The notes below the pieces were generated by a model, which saw only the letters and a list, made by a program, of their open reading frames with translations, was not told the DNA's origin and did not search any database. A program made the position numbers and the translations under genes. This document shows positions 1 to 8,918 of a DNA stretch of 64,000 bases, in pieces (within the stretch, counting starts at the first letter, position 1; every line of letters starts with the position of its first letter). Where the stretch lies: contig DBYW01000003.1 of NCBI GenBank assembly GCA_002311645.1, positions 162,814 to 226,813 on the forward strand, in the 5' to 3' direction. The DNA is from Bacteroidales bacterium UBA1176 (GTDB lineage: Bacteria > Bacteroidota > Bacteroidia > Bacteroidales > WCHB1-69).

Positions 1-2
1 TC

Positions 3-752
3 ATCCTCGCCTTGGTGGTTCTTTGGATTGGATGGAAACTCATCAAATTGGTGGACAGAGCCCTAAACAAGGCCTACAAGCGCCATACCGTCGAGCCATC
101 GCTCCAGATATTTCTCAACTCACTGATCAACACAGCATTAAAGATACTTTTGGTGCTCACGGCAATGGGCATTGTCGGCATCAAAATGACCTCTCTCGTG
201 GCCATTGTCGGCGCGGCCGGACTTGCAATAGGCATGGCTTTGCAAGGCACGCTCCAGAACTTCGCGGGCGGGGTCATCATCTTGTTGCTCAAGCCTTTCA
301 AAGTCGGCGACTACATCGAGCAAGGCAGCTATGCCGGTTTTGTGGAATCCATCCAGATCTTCAACACCACGCTACGCACCTACGACAACCGCAACATTAT
401 CGTTCCCAACACAGAATTGGCCACCAAATCGCTGGTCAACCATTTCAACCTCCCGATGCGTCGTGTGCGTATTGACGTGTCCATTGCATACGGCGAGTCC
501 ATTGAGAAAGTCCGGGAAGTGCTTCTGCGCGTGGCCAATGCACACCCGTTAGTGTTGCAAGAGCCGAAGAAGCCCTTCGCGCCCGTGGAATCATTAGGCG
601 AGAGTTGCGTGAACATGAGTCTCTATGCTTGGATGCTGCCGGAAAACTACTGGACTGTACTATACGACCTGAACCAACAAGTGTATGAGACCTTGCTGAA
701 AGAGGGTATCGAAATCCCCTTCAACCAATTGGACGTCCACATCAAACAATAA
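3..752 (+). CDS. MscS-family mechanosensitive ion channel (5' end cut by window edge)
   Basis: This is a small-conductance mechanosensitive channel subunit of the inner membrane, which releases solutes under hypo-osmotic stress. The reading frame is open to the left edge, so the true start lies outside the window. The visible part starts in a hydrophobic segment, then the last transmembrane helix with the Gly/Ala-rich pore motif (AIVGAAGLAIGMALQG, about residues 64-79 from base 12). The beta domain follows (GGVIILLLKPFKVGDYIEQG, then NIIVPNTEL), and then the alpha/beta C-terminal domain. MscS-type proteins of this group are usually around 270-300 residues, so only the first few tens of residues appear to be missing. 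It converges on the minus-strand foldase genes with a gap of only 7 bases. Confidence 0.92.
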   Translation: MLALVVLWIGWKLIKLVDRALNKAYKRHTVEPSLQIFLNSLINTALKILLVLTAMGIVGIKMTSLVAIVGAAGLAIGMALQGTLQNFAGGVIILLLKPFKVGDYIEQGSYAGFVESIQIFNTTLRTYDNRNIIVPNTELATKSLVNHFNLPMRRVRIDVSIAYGESIEKVREVLLRVANAHPLVLQEPKKPFAPVESLGESCVNMSLYAWMLPENYWTVLYDLNQQVYETLLKEGIEIPFNQLDVHIKQ

Positions 753-759
753 AAATCAC

Positions 760-1599
760 TTATTGGGTTACAGACCCGCTCTTCAGAGCCTTCTCATAGA
801 GCTCCTCCACATGCTGCTTGAGGAATCGTTGCCGCTTTTGGTTGAGCAGCATCATGCGTGCGGAGGCCTTCTCCTCGTTGGTTTCGCTCACGGAGCGCTG
901 GTTCTTGTAGTCGAGCACCACCAAAAGATAGTGATAATCGCCTATTTCCTTTTCCACGCATTTGTTTTTCCCGGAAACAGCTTCCTGAGTGAAATCAAAC
1001 GAAACCTCGTTTTGGATATCGTCAAGGTAGAGCCAAGTGTCATCATCCAACAGATACTCTATAGAGTCGCCTAACAAGATCATCAGACTCTCTTTTTCCT
1101 CGGTCCTGCGGGCATCGTCGAAAAGAATACCCTTTACAATCTCCAAGAGAGGCGAATTCTTGAGCAATTTCACATAGTTCACCTTCACAATCTCCTTCTC
1201 TATGGTGTAGCGTTTGTCGAAACTCTTCATGAACGCCTCCAATTCCTCATCCGTAACGTTGAACGTGTCTGACCGGGCCACGAGTTTGTCATAGTAAGCA
1301 TTGACAAGCAGGTTGTTCCGATATTGGTCAATCTGCTTGTCGAAATTCTTCTCCATAGGACTCAAATTTTTCTCAGCCTCGTGCAGGATCAGTTGTTCCT
1401 TCACCCATTTGTCGATGAAATCGTTGACCATGGAGATGCTGTCGGCGGGAGAAAGGCCGGCCGGCATGTTTTGCAAGATCTCCGACTCGTAGAGTTTATG
1501 GTAATAGACTTGTGCCATCACTCTATCCTCGTGCCTATGGCAAGAGGCCGACAGCAATGCGCACAGCGACAAGACAACGATGAAGACACTGTTTCTCAT
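760..1599 (-). CDS. SurA-N-like lipoprotein, probable periplasmic folding factor
   Basis: A 279-residue secreted lipoprotein. The N-terminus is a signal peptide ending in a lipobox (LLSASC, lipidated Cys at residue 20). The rest is helical and charged, with a segment resembling the SurA/PpiC N-terminal chaperone region (NDFIDKWVKEQLILHEAEKN, about residues 60-79). I see no PpiC rotamase motif, so it probably lacks isomerase activity. Its start codon overlaps the stop of the PpiC gene upstream by 4 bases, so the two are co-translated. The context suggests a partner in outer-membrane protein folding. The role is inferred from the N-terminal similarity and neighbours only. Confidence 0.75.
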   Translation of the reverse strand: MRNSVFIVVLSLCALLSASCHRHEDRVMAQVYYHKLYESEILQNMPAGLSPADSISMVNDFIDKWVKEQLILHEAEKNLSPMEKNFDKQIDQYRNNLLVNAYYDKLVARSDTFNVTDEELEAFMKSFDKRYTIEKEIVKVNYVKLLKNSPLLEIVKGILFDDARRTEEKESLMILLGDSIEYLLDDDTWLYLDDIQNEVSFDFTQEAVSGKNKCVEKEIGDYHYLLVVLDYKNQRSVSETNEEKASARMMLLNQKRQRFLKQHVEELYEKALKSGSVTQ

Positions 1600-3344
1600 C
1601 TTCTTCTATTCAAGAGGGCTTGGAAGACTTTCTCATCGACCGTGACAGGATATTTCGCATGCAACTCTTTGAGCCATTCGGCCTCGAGATAGTCCTGATA
1701 ACGGCCAATAACAACGGCGCGTATACTCTCGAAAGGCTTGTAAACGACGTTGCCGAGGGAATCGGTCGTTGGAAAATCGGTCTTGATTTTCTCATAGAAA
1801 TTCTCCAATCCAACACTGTCCTTGAGGGCGGCATTCCAGACCTTTTCGGAATTGATTTCATAGAGCAGCATGCCGTCGTGGAATTCCTTCACCAAACTGC
1901 GGTATTCGGGATATTTATCGCTAAGATGCCCGCGTTCGTAGCGCAGAATCTGTTCGCTGACGAAATTGGGATAGAGCGACTCCACAAAATCGATGGCGGA
2001 TCCGTTAAGCGGAGTACCCTGGTAGCGGGAGATAAACTGGGCGAATCCAACAGCGGTTCCCGTCTGGTCTGCAAACGTAAACATGGGGCTGAGCTTGTCA
2101 ATGCCCTTGAGCGTCGTTATTTCCGTGGCCGTAGACTGGAAATAGTTGCTTGGAAGATTTTTTTTGAAGAACTTCATGGCAGCCTTCTTGCCATTCTCCT
2201 TGAATCCGTACTCGGTTTTCAGCTTGGCGACAAGGGACTCCTTGCTCTTACGGGCGCGCGAGTCGCGTGCCAAAGCCGACTTCAGCAAATATTTGGTTTC
2301 CTCAGTAATATTAGAATATATGATGGAATCAAGCTTGAGAATGTGCCAGCCCAACGTAGAGGGTACCGGCTGGGAAATTTCACCCGGCTTGAGCTTGATG
2401 GCGGCACTGACGTAGTTGCCCGGACGGCGGTTCGGGGTGAACGGCTCCATCTTGCCTCCATTGGATCTGGTGGCCAGGTCTTGGGAATAATTCTGGGCAA
2501 GCTCCGCAAACGACATCCTGCCGCTACGGTATTGGTCTTGAATCAGACGCAAATACTCCGCAACCTCCGGCGAAACCTCTCCCGTAACTGCATTTGTATC
2601 CAACACATAAACCTGGGAGACATAAATCTTCGTCATGGAGGGAACCTTATCCTGGACATAGATAAGATGATACCCATATTGCGTGCGAACCGGCATGGAA
2701 ACCTGACCAACCGGAGTAGTGTAAGCTGCCTTCTCGAAGGGATAGATCATCTCTAACACGGAGAAATACCCCAACTCTCCCCTGTTGCCATGATGAATCT
2801 TGTTCGTCTGCGGATTGATACGGTCGCGGGCAGACTCATCCTCCGAATAAAGAGCCGCGGCCTCGTTGAAATCCATACCATGGACAATCTTGTCGCGGAT
2901 TTGCAGGATTTTGTGATAAGCCGCCAACGTATCCTTCGGCGATGCGTTAGCACCACATCTGACAAGGATGTGAGAAGCACGCACCTGATAATGGGCATTC
3001 GTGTATGCCTCTTCCAAAAGTTGCTCGCTCACCTCCGTGTCAACCAGATATTGCTGCGCCGACTGATTTTGATACGAAGCAAGTTCCTTCTTAAAGGCTT
3101 CCGATGTGTCCATGCGCAAAGCAGTCGCCTCCTGCACTTTCATGCGATAGTTGATATACAGATCGAGGTATTCGCGCAAATCCTTCTCCGTCGACTCATT
3201 GAAAGAGTTATTCTTTTGATAGGCGTTCACGAATTCGTCCACTGTCACATTCTCTTGGCCAATGCGTATCAAGATATCGTTATTGGTCTGTGCAAAAGCG
3301 CATGTTGTTCCGAACAGCAGGAAGAAAAGAAAAAAACGTTTCAT
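1596..3344 (-). CDS. PpiC/SurA-type periplasmic peptidylprolyl isomerase with two rotamase domains
   Basis: A 582-residue exported foldase with a signal peptide (MKRFFLFFLLFGTTCAFAQ). The SurA-like N-terminal helical region covers about residues 20-115. The first parvulin-type domain (VRASHILVRCG to YGYHLIYVQD) covers about 121-232. A second, more diverged one (KIYVSQVYVLD to GWHILKLDS) covers about 240-345, followed by a long C-terminal extension. The family isomerises prolyl bonds and chaperones unfolded outer-membrane proteins in the periplasm. It leads a two-gene operon with the SurA-like lipoprotein. An AT-rich leader of about 60 bases separates it from a TATGTTTG promoter element. A third, related foldase lies at 8919-10268. 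Confidence 0.92.
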   Translation of the reverse strand: MKRFFLFFLLFGTTCAFAQTNNDILIRIGQENVTVDEFVNAYQKNNSFNESTEKDLREYLDLYINYRMKVQEATALRMDTSEAFKKELASYQNQSAQQYLVDTEVSEQLLEEAYTNAHYQVRASHILVRCGANASPKDTLAAYHKILQIRDKIVHGMDFNEAAALYSEDESARDRINPQTNKIHHGNRGELGYFSVLEMIYPFEKAAYTTPVGQVSMPVRTQYGYHLIYVQDKVPSMTKIYVSQVYVLDTNAVTGEVSPEVAEYLRLIQDQYRSGRMSFAELAQNYSQDLATRSNGGKMEPFTPNRRPGNYVSAAIKLKPGEISQPVPSTLGWHILKLDSIIYSNITEETKYLLKSALARDSRARKSKESLVAKLKTEYGFKENGKKAAMKFFKKNLPSNYFQSTATEITTLKGIDKLSPMFTFADQTGTAVGFAQFISRYQGTPLNGSAIDFVESLYPNFVSEQILRYERGHLSDKYPEYRSLVKEFHDGMLLYEINSEKVWNAALKDSVGLENFYEKIKTDFPTTDSLGNVVYKPFESIRAVVIGRYQDYLEAEWLKELHAKYPVTVDEKVFQALLNRRR

Positions 3345-3411
3345 TTTATTTTATTATAAGTTATTGTTAATCATTAATATACAAAAAAAGTACTTTTTTA
3401 CCAAAAGTCTG

Positions 3412-3419
3412 CAAACATA
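3412..3419 (-). promoter_or_regulatory. Bacteroidota -7 promoter element (foldase operon)
   Basis: TATGTTTG on the minus strand fits the Bacteroidota -7 consensus TAnnTTTG and lies about 70 bases upstream of the PpiC-type foldase start. I do not see a clear TTG at the -33 position, so the match is partial. Confidence 0.5.
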
Positions 3420-3466
3420 CATATTTTTTACGAATTTTGAAAGAGTGGAAAAGAGGGGGATTTTGA

Positions 3467-3474
3467 TATCTTTG
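3467..3474 (+). promoter_or_regulatory. Bacteroidota -7 promoter element (folC leader)
   Basis: TATCTTTG fits TAnnTTTG. It points toward folC, leaving a long leader of about 170 bases that includes a 38-codon open frame. No TTG is found at the usual -33 distance. The 3345-3652 intergenic region otherwise holds only these divergent promoter elements and AT-rich sequence. Confidence 0.55.
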
Positions 3475-3533
3475 CAGCAAAAATCACAAAAGCAACTGCA
3501 TTCAGCAACCTCTTATATCTCAGACAGATAACA

Positions 3534-3650
3534 ATGCTTCCAAAAACTTCCGCTGATTATGGCCGTAACAACTGCGCTTGGCGGCATCGACTCGGCCAAA
3601 CACCTGAAACATATAAAAAGTGCTTCCTCACGATTTACACTAATATATAA
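3534..3650 (+). CDS. Possible 38-codon upstream open reading frame of folC
   Basis: An ATG-initiated frame of 38 codons (begins MLPKTSADYGRNNCAW) ends in TAA two bases before the folC ATG. It lies within the predicted folC leader transcript. Nothing in the peptide is recognisable. The stop and start are close enough for termination-reinitiation coupling, but no ribosome binding signal is evident and the frame could be chance. Treat it as a candidate leader peptide. Confidence 0.25.
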   Translation: MLPKTSADYGRNNCAWRHRLGQTPETYKKCFLTIYTNI

Positions 3651-3652
3651 AT

Positions 3653-4936
3653 ATGTATAAAGAACTATTGGACGAAATCTTCAAGGCTTACCCGATGTAC
3701 CACAAGGTCGGGTCTGCGGCGTACAAAGAGGGTTTGGAAAACATTGAGGCCCTGATGGATATTGTGGGCAACCCCGAGCGAAGACTGAAAGCGGTGCACA
3801 TTGCGGGCACCAACGGCAAAGGCTCTGTCGCGCACCTGATGGCCTCCTACTGTCAGGAACGCGGTCTCAAAACCGGCCTGTTCACCTCGCCGCACTTAGT
3901 GGACTTTCGCGAACGCATCCGCATCGATGGACAGATGATTCCCGAAGAGGATGTGGTGGACTTCTTCCGCCTGTTCAAGCCACGCTTCGACACGTTAGAG
4001 CCCTCATTCTTCGAAATGACCACAGCCTTGGCCTTCTACTATTTCGCCCAACAGGATGTGGATGTCGCCATCATCGAAGTGGGCTTGGGAGGGCGTCTGG
4101 ACTGCACGAATGTTTTGCACCCGCTGCTTTCCATCATCACCAACATCACATTGGAACACACCAAATTATTGGGCGACACCATCGCCAAGATCGCCTTTGA
4201 GAAAGCGGGCATCATCAAGGCCGACACGCCTGTGGTCGTCGGGGAGTTCCATCCCGAAAGTTTTCCCGTCTTCACCGACATCGCCAACCAGCGGAACGCC
4301 CCGCTCTTCTTAGCGGAAGAGAACTACACTGTGGCGGGTGACCTTGCCGACTGCACGATTCTCGACTTTGAGGGAAAGGTGTTGTACGAGCACCTGCATT
4401 TGCCCGTCATGGGTGAATACCAACGCAAGAATCTGGCCACTTTTCTGCAAGCGGTCGAGGTGTTCGAGCAACTGTGGCCTACCGACAAGGACGTATTGCG
4501 CCCCGCCATGGAAAATATGGTGAAGAATACCGGACTATGCGGCCGATGGCAGGTGTTGCGCCGCGACCCACTGACGCTGTGCGATGTAGGGCACAACCCT
4601 GGTGGACTCTCGCTCACCATGCGCCAGTTAGAAGCCATGCCATGCCGCCAACTGCGCATGGTTTTCGGCATGGTCAACGACAAAGACGTGGATCACGTCA
4701 TCCCCCTGTTGCCCAAGAAAGCCATCTACTATGTGTGCCGTTCCAACAACGAGCGCGCCATCCCCTCCGCACAGTTGGCCGAAATGCTGTCGGCACACGG
4801 CCTGAACTGCCGCACCCTCGGCACCGTCGCCGACGCATTCGCCGCCGCCGAGCGCGACTGCTCCCCCGACGATATCCTCTTCGTCGGCGGAAGTTGCTTC
4901 GTAGTGGGAGACCTTTTGGAAAGATTAGACCATTAA
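3653..4936 (+). CDS. folC: Bifunctional dihydrofolate/folylpolyglutamate synthase
   Basis: A 427-residue Mur-ligase-family enzyme of folate biosynthesis. It adds glutamate to dihydropteroate and further glutamates to folates, using ATP, in the cytoplasm. The P-loop GTNGKGS is at residues 52-58, followed by the family segment LFTSPHLVDFRERIRI. The central region (EVGLGGRLDCTNV, ITNITLEHTKLLG) and the C-terminal glutamate-ligase part (CDVGHNPGG, MVFGMVNDKDVDHV) are all in place. Length is normal for the family. It converges on the pseudouridine synthase gene with 28 bases between stops. Confidence 0.95.
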   Translation: MYKELLDEIFKAYPMYHKVGSAAYKEGLENIEALMDIVGNPERRLKAVHIAGTNGKGSVAHLMASYCQERGLKTGLFTSPHLVDFRERIRIDGQMIPEEDVVDFFRLFKPRFDTLEPSFFEMTTALAFYYFAQQDVDVAIIEVGLGGRLDCTNVLHPLLSIITNITLEHTKLLGDTIAKIAFEKAGIIKADTPVVVGEFHPESFPVFTDIANQRNAPLFLAEENYTVAGDLADCTILDFEGKVLYEHLHLPVMGEYQRKNLATFLQAVEVFEQLWPTDKDVLRPAMENMVKNTGLCGRWQVLRRDPLTLCDVGHNPGGLSLTMRQLEAMPCRQLRMVFGMVNDKDVDHVIPLLPKKAIYYVCRSNNERAIPSAQLAEMLSAHGLNCRTLGTVADAFAAAERDCSPDDILFVGGSCFVVGDLLERLDH

Positions 4937-4941
4937 ACGAG

Positions 4942-4960
4942 CGGGCGGCCTATGCCCGCG
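4942..4960. terminator. Short GC-rich hairpin between convergent folC and rluD-like genes
   Basis: GCGGGC (4942-4947) and GCCCGC (4955-4960) can pair around a 7-base loop between the two stop codons. No T-run follows on either strand, so it is at best a weak terminator or barrier. Confidence 0.3.
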
Positions 4961-4964
4961 TTGG

Positions 4965-6002
4965 CTATATGGTAGTGTGCACGTACCCGCGCCATTTGGC
5001 GAGCACAGCCTGGAAATCGTCGGGAAGTTCCGAATCAAACAGGATGAACTTGCCGGTAGTGGGGTGTACAAAACCAAGCGACTTGGCATGAAGCGCCTGC
5101 CGGGGCATGAGGGCGAAACAATTGCGAATAAACTGCTGATATTTGGAGAACGTCGTGCCTTTCAGGATATGACTTCCACCATACGACTCGTCGTTGAAGA
5201 GCGGATGACCGATGGATTGCAGATGGACGCGGATCTGGTGCGTGCGCCCCGTTTCCAGCTGGCACTCCAAGAGCGTCACATAGCCAAAACGCTCGACCAC
5301 TTTCCAATGGGTTACGGCATGCTTTCCACGCTCGTCGCCCTCGGGGAAGACAGTCATCACCATACGGTCCCTCGGATTACGCCCCACATTGCCCACGATG
5401 GTGCCGGAGTCTTCGGGAAAATCGCCCCACGCGATGGCGTAATATTTGCGCTCAAGGTCGTGGTTGAAGAAAACCTTGGCCAAGCGCATTTGGGACAGTT
5501 CGTTTTTAGCGACGACCAGCAAGCCGGAGGTGTTTTTGTCGATGCGATGCACTAACAGCGGACGAACAGGCGAGCCATCGGGCAACTGCTGCTTGCCCAG
5601 ATAGTGATAGAGGGCATTGACCATAGTACCCGTATAGTTGCCATATGCAGGGTGCACCACCATGCCCGCCGCCTTGTTGACAATCAGCAGGTCATCGTCT
5701 TCGTATGGAATATCGAGCGGAATGTCTTCCGGCAAGATTTCCGTGTCACGCGGAGGGTTGGGCATGAGCACGGAGATGATATCGTTAGGATGGACCTTGT
5801 AGTTCTGCTTCTCCGCCTTGCCGTTCACAAGTATGCAGCCAGCCTTGGCCGCTTGCTGAATCTTGCTGCGGGAGGTATGGCGCATGATATTAAACAGGTA
5901 TTTGTCGATGCGCAACAACTCCGTGCCGGGGTCAACGACAAAGCGAAAATGTTCGTATAGTTCGTTGGCTTCCTGCTGGGGCGTTTCTTCGATCTCTTGC
6001 AT
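4965..6002 (-). CDS. RluD-type 23S rRNA pseudouridine synthase
   Basis: A 345-residue enzyme that isomerises uridine to pseudouridine in large-subunit rRNA. It has an N-terminal S4 RNA-binding domain (LLRIDKYLFNIMRHTSRSKI, about residues 29-48) and the RluA-family catalytic domain. The diagnostic motif HRIDKNTSGLL carries the catalytic Asp at residue 155. The later motif GRTHQIRVHLQSIGHPL is also intact. Which of the RluA/C/D positions it modifies cannot be told from sequence alone; an S4 domain favours RluC/RluD. It sits 6 bases downstream of the CAP-like secreted gene and may be co-transcribed with it. Confidence 0.92.
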   Translation of the reverse strand: MQEIEETPQQEANELYEHFRFVVDPGTELLRIDKYLFNIMRHTSRSKIQQAAKAGCILVNGKAEKQNYKVHPNDIISVLMPNPPRDTEILPEDIPLDIPYEDDDLLIVNKAAGMVVHPAYGNYTGTMVNALYHYLGKQQLPDGSPVRPLLVHRIDKNTSGLLVVAKNELSQMRLAKVFFNHDLERKYYAIAWGDFPEDSGTIVGNVGRNPRDRMVMTVFPEGDERGKHAVTHWKVVERFGYVTLLECQLETGRTHQIRVHLQSIGHPLFNDESYGGSHILKGTTFSKYQQFIRNCFALMPRQALHAKSLGFVHPTTGKFILFDSELPDDFQAVLAKWRGYVHTTI

Positions 6003-6008
6003 AGTGCG

Positions 6009-8462
6009 CTAACGGTTACAAGCACGACACATGATGGTCTTCGCTTCCTCGTTTTCCAATACCACTACAGGCAATTTGTCAAAAAGGCCGCAAAGACGCG
6101 TGGGGTTTTTATCGGCAGCCACCTTGACAGCCTTTGTGAAAAAAGGACTGAGATAGGTCTGCTCACGATGCGCGGCCATGGAAATGTAGGAGAAAATGAA
6201 GTCGTCGGAGACAGTGGCATCGTCCAAGAATGGCTCCATCAAGGAGAGCGCATACATATAGTCGCGTTGCATGGCAAAGCGGGAGGCCAACTTGTAGGCA
6301 TTTTGCCAGCTATCCATCACTGGATTACGGATTTCCTTGATCTTCTGGAACGTAGAGGCCAACAATGCGGTGGTTTCCGTTGTGGCAGGAACGGAAGAGA
6401 GATAGTCCACAATCTTCATCTGATACTCCATATTGATGGCGTTCACACGGTCCTTGGGGATGCCGGGCGTGGAGTAAAGTTTGTCGATATTGGCCTGCGT
6501 CTTGGTGATATCTGCCGTGGAAGTGATGTTTTTCTGGAAGACATCGCAAACGACAATGTTATACAACAGCTGCGCATTTGCGGTGTTGAGATTATAGATG
6601 GTGTTCATCTCTGCCGACATGGCTTCAGTCAGCTTGGACGACAGGTAGTACTGCATATACAGGCGGTTGTTGAGCAGGGCCTGGTTCTCCTTGTTCTTCG
6701 GGATGACCATATCCTTGAGTGGCCCGGTGGTGTAGTTGCCGGCCTCGACCTGACCTATGATATAATTCTCGATGGCCATGGCCAACGGACGGTTCTTTTC
6801 GGAGAGCACCTTGTTGAATTTCCAGACGGCGAAGGCCTGTTCACGCTGTTTGGTGTCAACCAGATAGTTGATGTGATATTTGATTTCATAGTAGCGGCAC
6901 GGTGCAAGAAATGCGCTGTCCAGAGATTTGACGGCCCATGTGTCGCTCTTGAGCTGGCGTGCGCATTCGTCCAATGTAAGGAAACTCAAGTCGTAATAGG
7001 TTTCATCGTTGACGATCTTTTTCTTGAAATCTTCCCAACAATAGTCGTACGTAACCGTCACCTGCGTGCCCGGATGCTTGGCCAAAATACTCTTTTTAAG
7101 GAAATCGACGCGTTTTTCCTGAATCTTCTGATAAGCGGCGTCCTTGTAATAATTGGGGGAGTTGTGGGCGATGATCTCAATACTGTTAAGTTGGTAATCC
7201 GGCACATCAGAAGTGCCCAGTTTATCCTCGTATGCTGCGGTTGTATAATCCGTCTTCTTCAGCTCATACGGGAAGGTGACGCTAAAATCACCCTCCTCGG
7301 GGGCGACGGTCCATTCGCCTTTGGGTTTAATACTGGTGAGATCTTTGATAAAGTTGACCTTCTCAGAGTAAGAGGCATTCTTTGTCTCGATGGCCTTCGG
7401 TATAATCGTGCGGCAGACGCGGTTGCCCTCCTTGAGCACAAGGATATGGATGTCAAAATCATTGTCCTCGATGGTTTCCGGCACGTCGCAGATCTTGGCG
7501 ATAAGTTTGCCCGACTTGAGGTTGGAATTCTCGTTGAGTTCCATGAGAGACTCGAAAGTAATGGGCTTGGTGACGGTGCCGCGATGGGAGAGGTCATAGT
7601 CGACCGTGGCATCGTCGCATTGATATTGTGAGTGCTGCACAAAGTCGAGAGCAATGGCATCACCCTCCTTGCCTATGAGTTTCTTCAGTCCTTTATAGTC
7701 GTCGCAGTTGAGATACACCTCGCCGTTTTTGTTCGCAGAGACCATCTCGGAGAGAGACTCCAGCCCTGGTTCGGCGGCGCATTTCTTGCACACTTTGTCG
7801 TCATAAGACTTCAATCCCGCCTGGCCCTTGGTATAGGGCACATTTCTGGCGCTGTAGGGGGGACGGTGTATGTTAAAGGTCCTGTCGTTGCCAAGCACGA
7901 ACGAGAAATACATGTTTTTCATCATGTCGTCGGTGCGGAATCCTATGCCGAGGTAGGAATATTGCTTGTCAAGCAGCACCTCTGCGGTCTTGACGTTCTT
8001 GAGGATGGTCTGCAGGGCGGCGAGACACAGATCGTAGTAAGAATACTCCGTTTCACCGAGATAGGCCTTCACCTTGGTCACCAGTTCATCGCCATTGCCG
8101 GACATGCCATATTTGCGCAGGCGATAGTAGGTGGTCTTGTAGGGTGCGTAGTTGTCAAGGGTTTTCTCGTCTTTCGAGCCTTGGAAGTCTGCCTGAAACG
8201 ACGCGCACGAGTCCAAGCGAATATCCGTTTTGAATGCGGGCAGGAAGCAAAACTGCGCCCGTGCGGCGTTGATCATGTCGGACATGCAACTGTACAGGAT
8301 CCTCTCGTCATAGTTGTTCGGCGCGAAATTGCGGGAATACTTGACATTTTCCTGCAGCGGCTTCGGATCGAATCCAGCATAGGGACTTTCGGTCTGGGAA
8401 AACGACATATTGCTGATAAAGAGCAATATAGATATTAGCAGGAGGGTGATTTTTCTACTCAT
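6009..8462 (-). CDS. Secreted 817-residue protein with an N-terminal CAP/SCP-like region
   Basis: A signal peptide (residues 1-23, ending MSFSQ) shows export. Residues about 50-185 resemble a CAP/SCP fold: MINAARAQFCFLPAFKTDIR and LDSCASFQADFQ look like the first CAP helices, and YSYLGIGFRT resembles a later strand. The expected HExxH-like metal residues are not obvious. Around residues 420-470, SIEIIAHNSPNYYKDAAYQ and KRVDFLKKSI recall a degenerate OmpA peptidoglycan-binding region. The C-terminal third is helical and ends in a CRACNR tail. Such proteins are common in Bacteroidota but their role is unknown. The start gives a well-formed signal peptide. Confidence 0.7.
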   Translation of the reverse strand: MSRKITLLLISILLFISNMSFSQTESPYAGFDPKPLQENVKYSRNFAPNNYDERILYSCMSDMINAARAQFCFLPAFKTDIRLDSCASFQADFQGSKDEKTLDNYAPYKTTYYRLRKYGMSGNGDELVTKVKAYLGETEYSYYDLCLAALQTILKNVKTAEVLLDKQYSYLGIGFRTDDMMKNMYFSFVLGNDRTFNIHRPPYSARNVPYTKGQAGLKSYDDKVCKKCAAEPGLESLSEMVSANKNGEVYLNCDDYKGLKKLIGKEGDAIALDFVQHSQYQCDDATVDYDLSHRGTVTKPITFESLMELNENSNLKSGKLIAKICDVPETIEDNDFDIHILVLKEGNRVCRTIIPKAIETKNASYSEKVNFIKDLTSIKPKGEWTVAPEEGDFSVTFPYELKKTDYTTAAYEDKLGTSDVPDYQLNSIEIIAHNSPNYYKDAAYQKIQEKRVDFLKKSILAKHPGTQVTVTYDYCWEDFKKKIVNDETYYDLSFLTLDECARQLKSDTWAVKSLDSAFLAPCRYYEIKYHINYLVDTKQREQAFAVWKFNKVLSEKNRPLAMAIENYIIGQVEAGNYTTGPLKDMVIPKNKENQALLNNRLYMQYYLSSKLTEAMSAEMNTIYNLNTANAQLLYNIVVCDVFQKNITSTADITKTQANIDKLYSTPGIPKDRVNAINMEYQMKIVDYLSSVPATTETTALLASTFQKIKEIRNPVMDSWQNAYKLASRFAMQRDYMYALSLMEPFLDDATVSDDFIFSYISMAAHREQTYLSPFFTKAVKVAADKNPTRLCGLFDKLPVVVLENEEAKTIMCRACNR

Positions 8463-8577
8463 GGCACATTGTTTTTTTGCATTGTTTTTTGAGAAAGCAA
8501 TAATAATAAAAATTTGTCACACTCGCCACCCCGTTTCGGTGTGTTTTTACTGTTTATAACTTTTTTATAATTAATGG

Positions 8578-8607
8578 TTGAATGATATAAAAAAAAGTGT
8601 ACTTTTG
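8578..8607 (+). promoter_or_regulatory. Consensus Bacteroidota promoter of rpmH
   Basis: TTG (8578-8580), a 19-base spacer and TACTTTTG (8600-8607) give a full match to the Bacteroidota -33/-7 promoter. It lies about 40 bases upstream of the rpmH start. The core AAGTGTACTTTTGC is also found in the rpmB promoter. Confidence 0.85.
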
Positions 8608-8647
8608 CGCCCTCAAAAAATGCAAGTAAAATAAACGTAATAGAAAG

Positions 8648-8806
8648 ATGAAAAGAACATTTCAACCCTCCAACGAGAGACGCAGAAACAAGCATGGTTT
8701 CAGAGAGAGAATGTCCACCGCCAACGGACGCCGCGTATTGGCTGCTCGCAGAGCGAAAGGACGCAAGAAGCTGACCGTTTCCGACGAGAGTCTGGGCAGA
8801 AAATAA
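8648..8806 (+). CDS. rpmH: 50S ribosomal protein L34
   Basis: A 52-codon gene reading MKRTFQPSNERRRNKHGF at its start and then RERMSTANGRRVLAARRAKG. This is the classic, strongly basic L34 sequence of the large ribosomal subunit. It is complete and of normal length. It has a consensus promoter upstream and a hairpin-plus-T-run terminator directly downstream. In many bacteria rpmH neighbours rnpA and dnaA near the origin; that arrangement is absent here, since the next gene is a SurA-type foldase. Confidence 0.97.
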   Translation: MKRTFQPSNERRRNKHGFRERMSTANGRRVLAARRAKGRKKLTVSDESLGRK

Positions 8807-8831
8807 TTCAGCCCATAGCGTTTTCAACAAT

Positions 8832-8861
8832 AAAAAGAAGGCTGACCGTCTTCTTTTTTTT
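8832..8861 (+). terminator. Intrinsic terminator after rpmH
   Basis: AAAAAGAAG (8832-8840) pairs with CTTCTTTTT (8850-8858) around a 9-base loop, and the T-run continues on the 3' side. It lies 25 bases after the rpmH stop. Confidence 0.7.
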
Positions 8862-8918
8862 GTATTTTCGCCGCCCCTTTTTGACAAAAGGCAACAGACT
8901 TAACCAACAACCTGTTCT

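Noticed and set aside
1620..2756. 378-codon open frame on the plus strand
   Set aside because: It lies fully opposite the PpiC-type foldase gene, has no recognisable motif, and is explained by codon bias of the real gene.
5997..7631. 544-codon plus-strand frame
   Set aside because: Antisense to the CAP-like gene (and a little of the RluD-like gene); no start signal, no motifs.
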